From NCBI RefSeq assembly GCF_958405895.1, contig NZ_CATZAR010000002.1: a stretch of DNA of 64,000 nucleotides. One strand, written 5' to 3'. The notes beneath the pieces are model-generated. The model worked only from the letters and a program-made list of their open reading frames with translations. It did not search any database and was not told where the DNA came from. The DNA comes from Ralstonia thomasii (lineage in GTDB: Bacteria; Pseudomonadota; Gammaproteobacteria; Burkholderiales; Burkholderiaceae). Positions within the stretch are counted from its first letter, which is position 1; the number at the start of each line of letters is the position of its first letter. The position numbers were made by a program, and so were the translations under genes. This document shows, piece by piece, positions 34,546-43,717 of this stretch.

Positions 34546-35982
34546 TCAGGCCGTCTTGGCGGGATTGAGTTGCAGCGCCTTGTACTCCAGGAACTCCTCC
34601 AGGCCGTACTTGCCGTTCTCGCGCCCGTTGCCGGATTGCTTGTAGCCGCCAAACGGCGCCTGCATGTTGAACGGCCCGCCGTTGATATTGACCTGGCCCG
34701 TGCGAATGCGCCGCGCCACGCGAATCGCCCGCGCCTCGTCGCCCGACCACACACCGCCGCCCAGGCCGTAGATGCTGTCGTTGGCAATGCGGACGGCCTC
34801 TTCCTCGTCGTCGTAGCAGATCACGGTCAGCACAGGGCCGAAGATCTCTTCGCGCGCCACGGTGTCGGTGGTCTTCACGTTACCCAGCACCGTCGGCTTG
34901 ACAAAGTAACCGGTGGACAGGCCTTCCGGCGCGTCGGCGCCCCCGGTAATGAGTTCCGCGCCCTCCTCCAGCCCCTTGCGGATGTAGCCCAGCACGCGGT
35001 CGCGCTGCACGGCAGAGATGAGCGGCCCCAGGCGCGTCGATTCCTGCGCCGGATCGCCCGGCACGTAGGCAGCGGCAAACTGCGCGGCCAGCGCCTTCAC
35101 TTCTTCATACTTGGCACGCGGCACCAGCATGCGCGTGTGCGCCGAGCACGTCTGCCCGGAGTTCAGGAAACACGCCGACAGCGTGCCCTTGACCGCCGAT
35201 GCCAGGTCCGCGTCATCCAGGATCACCGAGGCCGACTTGCCGCCCAGCTCCAGCGCCACCCGCTTGACCGACTGCGATGCGAGTTCCGCCACGCGCTTGC
35301 CCGCACGCGTGGAGCCCGTGAACGACACCATGTCGACCTCCGGGTCGCTTGCCAGCACCTCGCCCACCACCGGGCCATAGCCGGTGACAAGGTTGAACAC
35401 GCCCGGCGGCAAGCCGGCTTCTTCAATGACTTCCGCCAGCACGAACGCGTTGAGCGGTGCCACTTCCGACGGCTTGAGCACCACCGTGCAGCCGGCCGCC
35501 AGCGCGGGCGCAACCTTCAGCGTGATCTGGTTGAGCGGGTAGTTCCACGGCGTGATGGCGCCCACCACGCCCACGGGCTCGCGCACCACCAGCGAGTTGC
35601 CGACGTGCTCTTCAAATTCAAACGTGCTGAGCAGCTTGGCGAAATTGCCCCAGTTGTAGACCGGGCCGCCCACCTGGATGGCACGCGCCAGCTTGATCGG
35701 CATGCCGACTTCGCCGGCAATCAGCTGCGCCAGCTCTTCGCTGCGGGCATGCAGGCCGTCGGCAATCTTCTGGATGTATTCGGCGCGCTTGGTCACGGGC
35801 GTGGCAGCCCAGTCATCAAATGCGGCGCGCGCGGCGGCCACGGCGGCTTCCGCGTCGGCCGCGCTGCCTTCGGGAATGGTCCCCATCACGGCTTCCGTGG
35901 CCGAATGAATCACTTCAATGACGCCCTTGCCCTGCGGCGCCACCCACTTGCCATTGATAAAAAGCTTGTCGCGTTGCTGCAT
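34546..35982 (-). CDS. NAD(P)-dependent aldehyde dehydrogenase
   Basis: 478 residues. Catalytic Cys in NSGQTCSA (about 279-286) and Glu in LELGGKS (about 248-254), with the NAD loop FTGSTRAGKRV (about 224-234) and EEIFGPVL. It oxidises an aldehyde to the acid. The sequence does not show which substrate; the family members closest in pattern are broad-range dehydrogenases. It stands alone, with the terminator at 34495-34522 behind it. Confidence 0.88.
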   Translation of the reverse strand: MQQRDKLFINGKWVAPQGKGVIEVIHSATEAVMGTIPEGSAADAEAAVAAARAAFDDWAATPVTKRAEYIQKIADGLHARSEELAQLIAGEVGMPIKLARAIQVGGPVYNWGNFAKLLSTFEFEEHVGNSLVVREPVGVVGAITPWNYPLNQITLKVAPALAAGCTVVLKPSEVAPLNAFVLAEVIEEAGLPPGVFNLVTGYGPVVGEVLASDPEVDMVSFTGSTRAGKRVAELASQSVKRVALELGGKSASVILDDADLASAVKGTLSACFLNSGQTCSAHTRMLVPRAKYEEVKALAAQFAAAYVPGDPAQESTRLGPLISAVQRDRVLGYIRKGLEEGAELITGGADAPEGLSTGYFVKPTVLGNVKTTDTVAREEIFGPVLTVICYDDEEEAVRIANDSIYGLGGGVWSGDEARAIRVARRIRTGQVNINGGPFNMQAPFGGYKQSGNGRENGKYGLEEFLEYKALQLNPAKTA

Positions 35983-36134
35983 CGTCGGTCGTCTCGCTCT
36001 GGTGGATGCGCGATTTGCGCGTTGTGCTATCCGGGTTGCGACTGAGCCCTACATCGCCCCCGGGCGGTTATGATCGGTCTATTGTAGAGCCACCAGAGCG
36101 CACACCGCAGACGCGCCGGCCGAGGGAGACGACC

Positions 36135-36650
36135 ATGACCACCCGCATCTATCAGAAGACCGAAAAAGGTCAGGACGAGATCCGAACGCGCGCGAACCAC
36201 CTCGACCAGCGTCACCGCGCGGTGCTCCTGATGATCAATGGCGAGAAAACCTGCGACGACATCCTCGTGCAGCTTCAGCCGCTCGGCATGACGCAAGCGG
36301 TATTCGACGAGCTGGAGGGAGGGGGGTATATCCGCCCGCACATGCCCATGGCGACCACGGCAAAGGTGGAGCCGGCCGCTGCATCCGTGCCCGCCCCCGT
36401 CGACTCTTCAAAAGAGCCGGCCGCCGAAGGCTATCAACGCCTCTATCGCTTCTATACCGAAACCATCAGCCGGTATCTCGGCCTGCGCGGCTATCTGCTG
36501 GAGATGAAGGTGGAGAAAGCCGGCAACGTCGCAGAACTCGTCGCCCTGCGCGACACGCTCAAGGCAGCCCTCAGCAAAACGCGCGGCGAGCCCGAGACCA
36601 GCAACCTGATCGCCCAGCTGGATCTGCTGATCGACGAGGCAACAGGCTGA
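36135..36650 (+). CDS. Conserved protein of unknown function (171 aa)
   Basis: 171 residues from the ATG at 36135 with GGGAGA upstream. Residues 1-65 look like a small winged-helix domain (HRAVLLMINGEKTCDDILVQL, VFDELEGGGYI). An Ala/Pro-rich linker (about 72-95) leads to a helical C-terminal domain that starts YQRLYRFYTETISRYLG. Possibly a DNA-binding or adaptor protein, but no family name can be assigned. Ends at a good terminator. Confidence 0.65.
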   Translation: MTTRIYQKTEKGQDEIRTRANHLDQRHRAVLLMINGEKTCDDILVQLQPLGMTQAVFDELEGGGYIRPHMPMATTAKVEPAAASVPAPVDSSKEPAAEGYQRLYRFYTETISRYLGLRGYLLEMKVEKAGNVAELVALRDTLKAALSKTRGEPETSNLIAQLDLLIDEATG

Positions 36651-36674
36651 CTGCAACGTATGCCGGACTGCATG

Positions 36675-36705
36675 AAAGGCGGCCGCATGAGCCGCCTTTC
36701 TTTTG
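36675..36705 (+). terminator. Rho-independent terminator
   Basis: AAAGGCGGC (36675-36683), seven-base loop, GCCGCCTTT (36691-36699), then CTTTTG. Located 25 bp after the stop of the 171-aa gene. Confidence 0.8.
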
Positions 36706-36844
36706 TCGAGTGCCGTTGCGTGCGCGTGTCCATCAGACATGCACACACAGGCCCGCACGATGTTGAGGCCATCGCGTCGTGGAGTGGGAAAACTTCATTA
36801 CCATGGCGAATTCCATTCGCGTGCTTCATGGCTAAGGTCCGTCC

Positions 36845-37738
36845 ATGCCCATCGATATCCGAGCCCTTCGTTACTTTGTCGAAACCGCGCGGCTGCAGAG
36901 CTTCACGCAGGCGGCGAGCTCGCTCTCGGTGACACAGTCCACCATCAGCAAGATGGTGCGTCAGCTCGAAAACGAGGTCGGCCAGCCGCTGCTGATCCGC
37001 GAAGGCCGGCAGGTGCGGCTCACTGACGTGGGCCGGGTCGTGTACGCACGCGGGCAGGAAACGCTGGGCGTGGTGCACAGGCTGACGCTTGAAGTCGCTG
37101 ATCTGTCCTCGCTCGGACGGGGCGAACTGACGGTCGGCATCCCACCGATGGTGAATCTGTTCTTTTCGCCCGTCGTGAGCGCGTTTCGTCAGCGTTATCC
37201 GAATCTGGTACTGAACTTGGCAGAGTACGGCGGCAAAACGGTGGAACAGCAGGTGGCCAGCGGCGAACTGGAAGTGGGCGCCACCGTTCTGCCCGGCGAT
37301 AGTGGGCTCGAACTCGCCACGCGACAGTTTGCAAAGTATCCGATCTGGGTGGTGGGACCGCGCAAAGCGAAATGGGCCAAAGGCAGGACCGTCACCCTCA
37401 CGGCACTGCGCGACGAACCGCTGCTATTGCTGGCCGAGGATTTCTCCCTGACGCGCAAGCTGCGACAGGCCTTTCTCGAAGCCCGTATCGAGCCGCACAT
37501 CGCTGCGCGGAGCGGGCATTGGGAATTCCTCGCCTCGATGGCCGCTGCGGGACTGGGCACGACTTTTTTGCCGCAGCCGCTGGTGGCCAACCTCGCGAAC
37601 CGTGACAAGCTGGCCGTGGCACGCCTGACCGCCCCCGACATGGATTGGGCGCTCGCGCACCTGTGGTCGCCCGGCCGCTACCTGTCGCACGCCGCTCGCG
37701 CGTGGCTCGCGACGTGCCAGGAAGTGCTCGGCGCCTGA
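36845..37738 (+). CDS. LysR-family transcriptional regulator
   Basis: 297 residues. The N-terminal helix-turn-helix (LRYFVETARLQSFTQAASSL, then TISKMVRQLE) and the effector domain (LTVGIPPMVNLFFSPVV) resemble the CynR/CidR-like LysR group. Its target is not obvious, because the nearest gene downstream (CoA-transferase) is convergent with a 19-bp gap and the upstream gene is on the same strand. Confidence 0.85.
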   Translation: MPIDIRALRYFVETARLQSFTQAASSLSVTQSTISKMVRQLENEVGQPLLIREGRQVRLTDVGRVVYARGQETLGVVHRLTLEVADLSSLGRGELTVGIPPMVNLFFSPVVSAFRQRYPNLVLNLAEYGGKTVEQQVASGELEVGATVLPGDSGLELATRQFAKYPIWVVGPRKAKWAKGRTVTLTALRDEPLLLLAEDFSLTRKLRQAFLEARIEPHIAARSGHWEFLASMAAAGLGTTFLPQPLVANLANRDKLAVARLTAPDMDWALAHLWSPGRYLSHAARAWLATCQEVLGA

Positions 37739-37757
37739 GCAGCGGCTGCGACGCGCG

Positions 37758-39305
37758 TCAAGCGCTGAGGGCGGGTTCCGGGAGCAGACTTTCACCTGTG
37801 AGCCCGGCTGAGGCCATCGAGCCCTGGTCGCGAAACCGGACATGCCAGGCCAGCGCCTCCTCCAGGAGGTGGGGCGTATGCCCGCCGCGCCGCTGCGCGC
37901 GCACAACGTAGTCGCGCAGCAGCTCGCGGTAGCGCGGATCAGCGCAGTTGCTGATGATCTGCACAGCACGCTCGCGCGGCGCCAACCCGCGCAGATCGGC
38001 CAGTCCATGTTCGGTAACGATGATGTCGACGTCGTGTTCGGTATGGTCCACATGCGAGACCATCGGCACGATGCTCGAGATGTCGCCGGCCTTGGCCAAT
38101 GACTTGGTCACGAAGACTGACAGATGCGCGTTGCGCGCGAAGTCGCCCGAGCCGCCGATGCCGTTCATCATGTGCGTTCCGCCCACGTGCGTCGAATTCA
38201 CGTTGCCGTAGATATCGCATTCCAGCGCGGTATTGATGGTGATCAGGCCCAACCGGCGGATCACTTCCGGGTGGTTGCTGATCTCCTGCGGTCGCAGAAT
38301 CACCCGCGTCTTGTAGCGTTCCAGTTCTGACAGAAACCGCTTGTAGACCGGGCGTGACAGCGTGATCGACGAGGCCGAGGCAAACGCCAGCTTGCCCGAG
38401 TCGAGCAGCTCGATGGAGCTGTCCTGCAAAACCTCCGAATACATCTTGAGGTCATGGAACGGCGAGTCGATGAAGCCATGCAGGACCGCGTTGGAGATCG
38501 TTCCGATACCCGCCTGCAGCGGCTGCAGCGTGGGCGAAAGACGGCCCGTGCGCACCTCGCGCGCCAGGAATGCGTTCAGATGCCCCGCGATGGCATTGGT
38601 CTCCGCATCGGGCGGCAACACGTTGGACGGGCTGTCGTCCTGCCCCGTGATGACGATGGCAGCGATCTTGCGCGGATCGATCGGGATAGACGGCAGGCCG
38701 ATGCGCTGCTCCGCTGCAATGAGTGGAATCGGCTGGCGATAGGGCCGCTGCACCGGAAAGAAGATATCGTGCAGCCCTTCCAGATTGGCGGGCATGTTCA
38801 GGTTGATCTCGACGATCACCTGCTTCGCCAGCACCGCGAAACTTGCGGAATTACCGACCGACGTAGTCGGCACGATGCCGCCGTTCTCGGTGATGGCCGT
38901 GGCTTCGACAACCGCCACATCCAGCGGTGCAATCTGCCGCGAACGCAGTTGCTCGACGGTTTCCGACAAGTGCTGGTCAATGAACATGACCTCGCCTGCG
39001 TTGATCTTGCGCCGAAGGGTGGCATCGGCCTGGAACGGCAGGCGACGGGCAATCACATCGGCTTCGGCCAATACCTTGTCAATGTCGTTACCCAGCGAGG
39101 CGCCGGTCATCAGGGTAATGCGCAGCGGCTCGTGCGCGGCACGCCGGGCCAGGGCAAACGGCACGGCCTTGCAGTCGCCGGCACGGGTGAAACCGCTCAT
39201 GCCGACCGTCATGCCATCGTGGATCAGGGTCGCGGCTTCGTCCGCAGACACCACTTTGTCCAGCAGGGATTGCAGGCGAATGCGGCCGCCAATATCAGAG
39301 GTCAT
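37758..39305 (-). CDS. Acetyl-CoA hydrolase / succinyl-CoA:acetate CoA-transferase family
   Basis: 515 residues in the AarC/Cat1/Ach1 family. The N-terminal (DGMTVGMSGFTRAGD) and C-terminal (THVGGTHMMNGIGGSGDF) halves are both present. The catalytic Glu is most likely in the VVEATAITENGG region or the later conserved strand. It moves CoA between acetate and succinate or hydrolyses acetyl-CoA, which fits acetate handling or the end of aromatic degradation. The start at 39305 has AGGAGA upstream. Confidence 0.88.
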   Translation of the reverse strand: MTSDIGGRIRLQSLLDKVVSADEAATLIHDGMTVGMSGFTRAGDCKAVPFALARRAAHEPLRITLMTGASLGNDIDKVLAEADVIARRLPFQADATLRRKINAGEVMFIDQHLSETVEQLRSRQIAPLDVAVVEATAITENGGIVPTTSVGNSASFAVLAKQVIVEINLNMPANLEGLHDIFFPVQRPYRQPIPLIAAEQRIGLPSIPIDPRKIAAIVITGQDDSPSNVLPPDAETNAIAGHLNAFLAREVRTGRLSPTLQPLQAGIGTISNAVLHGFIDSPFHDLKMYSEVLQDSSIELLDSGKLAFASASSITLSRPVYKRFLSELERYKTRVILRPQEISNHPEVIRRLGLITINTALECDIYGNVNSTHVGGTHMMNGIGGSGDFARNAHLSVFVTKSLAKAGDISSIVPMVSHVDHTEHDVDIIVTEHGLADLRGLAPRERAVQIISNCADPRYRELLRDYVVRAQRRGGHTPHLLEEALAWHVRFRDQGSMASAGLTGESLLPEPALSA

Positions 39306-39627
39306 CTCGTCTCCTTGGTACTTCGCCGAGCCTGACTTTGGCGCTTCTTGTTGTGATGTAGGGCGCCCCGTCAGCAGGTCTCGGCCTATTCACTGGGATA
39401 TGCAGACCAGTGTAGCGACGGCCATGCATTCTGATGGCGATAAAAAATCATGAAACCCAGTCGGTTTTTTCATAGATGGTCCACTTTGCCGACATGCTTC
39501 AGTCGATTGCGGCGAAGACCAAAAACAAAGGGCCGCACATTGGCGGCCCCTTGATGACGGCAAAGAATCGGTGTTCACCCTGCGCGGCATCACAGCTGCG
39601 CGCAGTCCTCGTTCGACGGCACAGCGG
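39306..39627. other. Intergenic region with CoA-transferase promoter side and a terminator
   Basis: 322 bp with no supported gene. The left part should hold the promoter of the CoA-transferase gene (transcribed leftward), but no clear hexamers are visible. The right part contains the terminator at 39519-39549. Confidence 0.4.
39519..39549 (-). terminator. Rho-independent terminator, copy A of a duplicated cassette
   Basis: GGGCCGC (39530-39536), six-base loop, GCGGCCC (39543-39549). On the minus strand the stem is followed by TTTGTTTTTGG. It ends the gene at 39628-40266. The surrounding 45 bp resemble those at 40434-40480. Confidence 0.8.
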
Positions 39628-40266
39628 TCAAGGCTCCGGAAAACGCGCGAGCTTGGCGGCGTTCTTGGGTGCCGGATACTGCGCCACGTTCATTTCCATG
39701 GCGAGCAGCGTGTAGTAGCCGCAGATGCCCGTCATGTCTACGATACCCTTGTTGCCGAACCGCTTTTCCGCCCGGGTATAGGTTTCGTCGGCCACGCGCT
39801 TGTTGCGGATCAGCTCCGTCGCGAAGTCGTAGACGATCTCCTCGTCCTCGCTCATGCCCGTGGGGCGGCGGCCATCGGCAATGGCATCGGCAATACCGGG
39901 TTTGATACCCGCCTTCAGGGCGATCGGATGGTGCACATACCACTCGTAATCCTGGCTCCACTCTCGCGCGGTGATCAGGATGACCAATTCGCTCAGCGTG
40001 TTGCCAATCGCGGAGTGATATCGCAGATAGTCGCCCATTGCGCGGGCCTGGCTCATCACCTCGGGGCTATGCATCAGGGGCTCGAAAGGACCGAATACCG
40101 GCACCTTGCGCGCAGCCTGAAAGTCCTGCGCCGCCTTGGTCTGTTCGGCGTTGTACTTGTCCGGCGGAATGGTTGGTAGGCGCTCAGCTGCGTGTGCAGA
40201 CGTCATCAGCACCAGGGCGGCTGTCGATAGTAAGGTCAGTACGTTTTTCAACGTGAGTCTCCTCAT
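39628..40266 (-). CDS. Exported carboxymuconolactone decarboxylase-like (AhpD fold) protein
   Basis: 212 residues from the ATG at 40266. Signal peptide (LTLKNVLTLLSTAALVLMTSAHA, cleavage after AHA, about 26). The rest matches the CMD/AhpD helical fold (NTLSELVILITAREWSQDYEWYVH). There is only one Cys (GICGYY), so the CxxC pair of AhpD peroxidases is absent. CMD-like hydrolase or decarboxylase activity is possible. Periplasmic location is unusual for the fold. Flanked by two near-identical terminators. Confidence 0.78.
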   Translation of the reverse strand: MRRLTLKNVLTLLSTAALVLMTSAHAAERLPTIPPDKYNAEQTKAAQDFQAARKVPVFGPFEPLMHSPEVMSQARAMGDYLRYHSAIGNTLSELVILITAREWSQDYEWYVHHPIALKAGIKPGIADAIADGRRPTGMSEDEEIVYDFATELIRNKRVADETYTRAEKRFGNKGIVDMTGICGYYTLLAMEMNVAQYPAPKNAAKLARFPEP

Positions 40267-40392
40267 ATGTTTTGATTGTTCTTTGTTGGCGCTCAACGCA
40301 GCCGCAAGGATGCTGTGCCGCGTTCTGCCAAGGCATTCTGGAATCGGGAGGAGGCACTGTCAACGCGGCCTCGGCGAGCCGCACGTGAGAGA

Positions 40393-40406
40393 CCGATCCG
40401 GATCGG
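40393..40406. promoter_or_regulatory. Perfect 14-bp palindrome upstream of the CMD-like gene
   Basis: CCGATCCGGATCGG reads the same on both strands. It is 127-140 bp upstream of the start at 40266 in a 225-bp gap, and might be an operator. No binding protein can be assigned. Confidence 0.35.
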
Positions 40407-40433
40407 AAACACATGTTCGCCTCGCGGGGACGC

Positions 40434-40465
40434 CCGAAAAAAAAAGAGGCCGCACATCGGCGGCC
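40434..40465 (-). terminator. Rho-independent terminator, copy B of a duplicated cassette
   Basis: GGCCGC (40448-40453), six-base loop, GCGGCC (40460-40465). On the minus strand nine T residues follow. It lies 26 bp after the stop of the ABC-F gene (40492). Confidence 0.85.
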
Positions 40466-40491
40466 CTTTGGCTACGGCAAAAGATCGGGGG

Positions 40492-42114
40492 TCAGACTTC
40501 GACGCCCTGGCTCTGCAGGTATTCGTCGTAGGTGCCGAGGTAGTCGGTGAGCGTGCCGTCCGGGCGCACTTCGATCACACGCGTGGCCAGGGCGCTGATC
40601 AACTCGCGATCGTGCGACACGAAGATCAGCGTGCCTTCGAACTTGTCGAGCGCGATCTGCAGCGACTCGATGGACTCCATGTCCATGTGGTTGGTCGGCT
40701 CGTCCAGCGCCAGCACGTTGTGGCGGCCGAGCATGAGCTTGCCCCAGATCATGCGGCCCTTCTCGCCACCGGAGAGCACCTTCACACTCTTCTTGATGTC
40801 GTCGGCCGAGAACAACAGGCGGCCCATGGTGCCGCGCAGCGATTGGTCGTCATCGCCGGCTTGCGTCCACTGGCTCATCCAGTCCATCAGGTCGCGGTCT
40901 TCGGGGAATTCTTCGTAGGTGTCCTGCGGCATGTAGCCGACATTGGCGTTCTCGGCCCACTTGACGGTGCCACCGTCGATCTCGATGCCGCGCTGCACGC
41001 CGGTCTTCACGGCGCCGTTCAGCAGGCAACGCAGCAACGTGGTCTTGCCCGCGCCGTTCTCACCAATGATGGCGATCCGCTCGCCCGCCCGCACGGCCAT
41101 CGTCAGGCCATCGAAAATCTTGCGGTCGTACGTCTTGCGCGCGTTCTCGGTTTCCACCGCCAGGTTGTGCAGCTTCTTCTCCATCTCGAAACGGACGAAC
41201 GGGTTCTGGCGCGACGACGGCTTGATGTCTTCCACCTTGATCTTGTCGATCATCTTCAGGCGCGACGTAGCCTGGCGCGCCTTGGACTTGTTGGCCGAGA
41301 AGCGACGCACGAAGTCCTGCAGGTCGGAGATGCGCTCCTTGGCCCGGGCGTTGGCGGCCTGCAGGCGCTCGCGCGCCTGCAGGGAGGCTTGCATGTAGTC
41401 GTCGTAGTTGCCCGGGTAGACCTTGAGCGTGCCGTAATCCATGTCGGCCATGTGCGTGCAGACCGAGTTCAGGAAGTGGCGATCGTGGGAAATGATGATC
41501 ATGGTGGAGTTGCGCTCGTTGAGCACCGATTCCAGCCAGCGGATCGTGTTGATGTCGAGGTTGTTGGTCGGCTCGTCCAGCAGCAGCACGTCCGGGTTCG
41601 AGAACAGCGCCTGCGCCAGCAGCACGCGCAGCTTCCAGCCGGGCGCAACGTTGCTCATCGTGCCGTTGTGCTGGTCGGTCGGAATGCCCACGCCCATCAG
41701 CAGTTCACCCGCGCGCGCTTCCGCCGTGTAGCCGTCGTATTCGGCGTACTTGGCCTCCAGGTCGGCGGCCTTCATGTAGTCGTCGTCAGTGGCTTCCGGG
41801 TTCGCGTAGATGGCATCGCGCTCCTGCGCGGCGGCCCACATTTCGGTGTGGCCCATCATCACCACGTCCAGCACGCGCATGTCTTCGTAGGCGAACTGGT
41901 CCTGACGCAGCTTGCCCAGGCGCACGCCCGGTTCCAGCATCACGTTGCCTGCGCTCGGCTCCAGATCGCCGCCCAGGATTTTCATGAAGGTCGACTTGCC
42001 GCAACCGTTGGCGCCGATCAGGCCATAGCGATTGCCCTCGCCAAACTTGACCGAGATGTTCTCGAACAAGGGCTTGGGCCCGAACTGCATGGTGATGTTG
42101 GCGGTGGAAAGCAC
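40492..42114 (-). CDS. ybiT: ABC-F family ATPase YbiT
   Basis: 540 residues from the GTG at 42114 (LSTANITMQFG follows, aligned with E. coli YbiT; AAGG upstream). Two ATPase domains: Walker A GANGCGKST and GENGAGKTT, Walker B DEPTNNLD and DEPTNHMD, with the inter-domain linker (RRFSANKSKARQATSR) that contacts the ribosome. No membrane segments. ABC-F proteins act on translating ribosomes, and YbiT's exact role is open. A short leader of 112 bp separates it from ldcA. Confidence 0.92.
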   Translation of the reverse strand: MLSTANITMQFGPKPLFENISVKFGEGNRYGLIGANGCGKSTFMKILGGDLEPSAGNVMLEPGVRLGKLRQDQFAYEDMRVLDVVMMGHTEMWAAAQERDAIYANPEATDDDYMKAADLEAKYAEYDGYTAEARAGELLMGVGIPTDQHNGTMSNVAPGWKLRVLLAQALFSNPDVLLLDEPTNNLDINTIRWLESVLNERNSTMIIISHDRHFLNSVCTHMADMDYGTLKVYPGNYDDYMQASLQARERLQAANARAKERISDLQDFVRRFSANKSKARQATSRLKMIDKIKVEDIKPSSRQNPFVRFEMEKKLHNLAVETENARKTYDRKIFDGLTMAVRAGERIAIIGENGAGKTTLLRCLLNGAVKTGVQRGIEIDGGTVKWAENANVGYMPQDTYEEFPEDRDLMDWMSQWTQAGDDDQSLRGTMGRLLFSADDIKKSVKVLSGGEKGRMIWGKLMLGRHNVLALDEPTNHMDMESIESLQIALDKFEGTLIFVSHDRELISALATRVIEVRPDGTLTDYLGTYDEYLQSQGVEV

Positions 42115-42226
42115 GTGGAAACCTTGATTTGAAAAGCGGTGATCTGGCGCGGCAAGCACTTGACCGGACGCCATTTGGAGAACCCGAGATTTTACCACCC
42201 GGACGTGACCCGGATGGCCGGAAGAC

Positions 42227-43153
42227 TTATGCCTTCAGTGTCGGGTATCCCGACAAGTGCAGCGTAAAGCCCGCGGCGTCGACATCCAGCTCGGCTTGTG
42301 CGCCAATCGGCAGCGTCGCCTTGGTCGGGCAATGGCCGAACGGCAAGCCGGTGACGACCGGAATCGACAGGCGTTCGGCCAGATAATCGCGCATGGCGTC
42401 GAAATCGTAGCCGGCGTCGTACGGCGTGGTGCGATATCCGGAGAAATCGCCAAACAACAGCGCCTGCTGCGCATCGAGCACGCCAGCCTGCTGCAATTGC
42501 AGCAGCATGCGTTCAACGCGGTACGGATGCTCGTTGATGTCCTCAACAAACAGGATGCCGTCGCGGATATCCGGCAGATACGGCGTGCCGATCAGGCTGC
42601 ACAGCATGGCCAGATTGCCGCCCCATAGCGTGCCGGCGTAGCGGCCCGGCCGTGCGCAGCCAGTCGGTTGCGGACCATCCACGCGCAACGCATAGGTCGG
42701 GTTTCGCAAGATGCCCCAGAAGTGCTCGACCATGAACGGGTCGACCGTCTCCAGCCCGAAGTCCGAACACACATGCGGGCCGGCAAACGTCACGCCGCCG
42801 GTGGCCGCCAGGTACGCCAGCGAAAACACGGTGAAATCGCTGTGACCGACGATGATGGCGTCGGTCGCCTGCGCGCGGCGGCCGATGTCGATGAAGTCGA
42901 TATGGTCCAGCAAGCGCGTCAGGCCATACCCCCCACGAATGGCCATGGCGATTTCCTGGCCACCGCCCGTACCGATCTGGTTTAGGTCTGCCAGCCGCGC
43001 AAGTTCACCGCCGGCAAAACGCTGATGCTGCCGGCTCAGGCACTCGCGGTTGACGACCGTGCAGCCCTGCGCTTCCAGTGCCGCCACGCCGCGCTCGGCG
43101 ATGGCCGCATCGTTCGGATAACCGGAAGGCGCAATCAGGCGGACAGTGGTCAT
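42227..43153 (-). CDS. ldcA: Muramoyltetrapeptide (LD-) carboxypeptidase
   Basis: 308 residues, peptidase family S66. The nucleophile Ser is in GHSDFT (about 105), Glu in ILFVEDINEH and His in GLPFGHCPTKATLP (about 277), with RGGYG (about 73). It removes the terminal D-Ala from murein tetrapeptides in the cytoplasm for recycling. Its ATG overlaps the tadA stop (ATGA, 43150-43153), so it is translated after tadA. Confidence 0.9.
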   Translation of the reverse strand: MTTVRLIAPSGYPNDAAIAERGVAALEAQGCTVVNRECLSRQHQRFAGGELARLADLNQIGTGGGQEIAMAIRGGYGLTRLLDHIDFIDIGRRAQATDAIIVGHSDFTVFSLAYLAATGGVTFAGPHVCSDFGLETVDPFMVEHFWGILRNPTYALRVDGPQPTGCARPGRYAGTLWGGNLAMLCSLIGTPYLPDIRDGILFVEDINEHPYRVERMLLQLQQAGVLDAQQALLFGDFSGYRTTPYDAGYDFDAMRDYLAERLSIPVVTGLPFGHCPTKATLPIGAQAELDVDAAGFTLHLSGYPTLKA

Positions 43154-43698
43154 GTGGCGGATTCGTCGGATTCAGTAGCGGCCAGGCGTGCGGCCTTCTG
43201 GGTTGCGCGGCGCTCGGCGAAGAAGGCGCGCAGCATGTCGCCGCACTCCTGCGCGAGCACGCTGCCGGTGATGGCGGTCTGATGGTTCAGCCGCGTTTCT
43301 GCAAACAGGTCGAGGATGCTGCCCGCGGCGCCCGTCTTGGGATCGGGCGCGCCGTAGACGACGCGCGCCACGCGGGCATGCAGCATGGCGCCGGCGCACA
43401 TCACGCAAGGCTCCAGGGTCACGAAGACTTCGCAGTCGGGCAGGCGGTAGTTGCCGAGCTTCTCGGCGGCCTGGCGCAGCGCGCGCATCTCGGCATGCGC
43501 GGATGGGTCGTGCGTGCCAATCGGGGCGTTGTAGCCGACGCCGACGATCTCGTTGCCGCGCACAACCACGGCACCCACCGGCACCTCGCCCTGCCCCCAC
43601 GCGAACTTTGCCTGCACGAGCGCCTGCTGCATCCAGTAGCCGTCGCGCTCATGGGCGGACATGTCGGCAGGCGGGATGAGGACGTGCGGTGTGGTCAT
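43150..43698 (-). CDS. tadA: tRNA-specific adenosine deaminase TadA
   Basis: 182 residues. Zinc deaminase motifs HAEMRAL (His and proton-shuttle Glu, about 69-75) and LEPCVMCAGAM (Cys pair, about 98-108). It converts A34 to inosine in tRNA-Arg(ACG). A start at MSAHERDGYW (residue 13) is possible. Upstream is queD with 19 bp, so this is part of a leftward run of queE-queD-tadA-ldcA. Confidence 0.92.
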   Translation of the reverse strand: MTTPHVLIPPADMSAHERDGYWMQQALVQAKFAWGQGEVPVGAVVVRGNEIVGVGYNAPIGTHDPSAHAEMRALRQAAEKLGNYRLPDCEVFVTLEPCVMCAGAMLHARVARVVYGAPDPKTGAAGSILDLFAETRLNHQTAITGSVLAQECGDMLRAFFAERRATQKAARLAATESDESAT

Positions 43699-43717
43699 GC
43701 GATCCGGCGCTGTCGCA

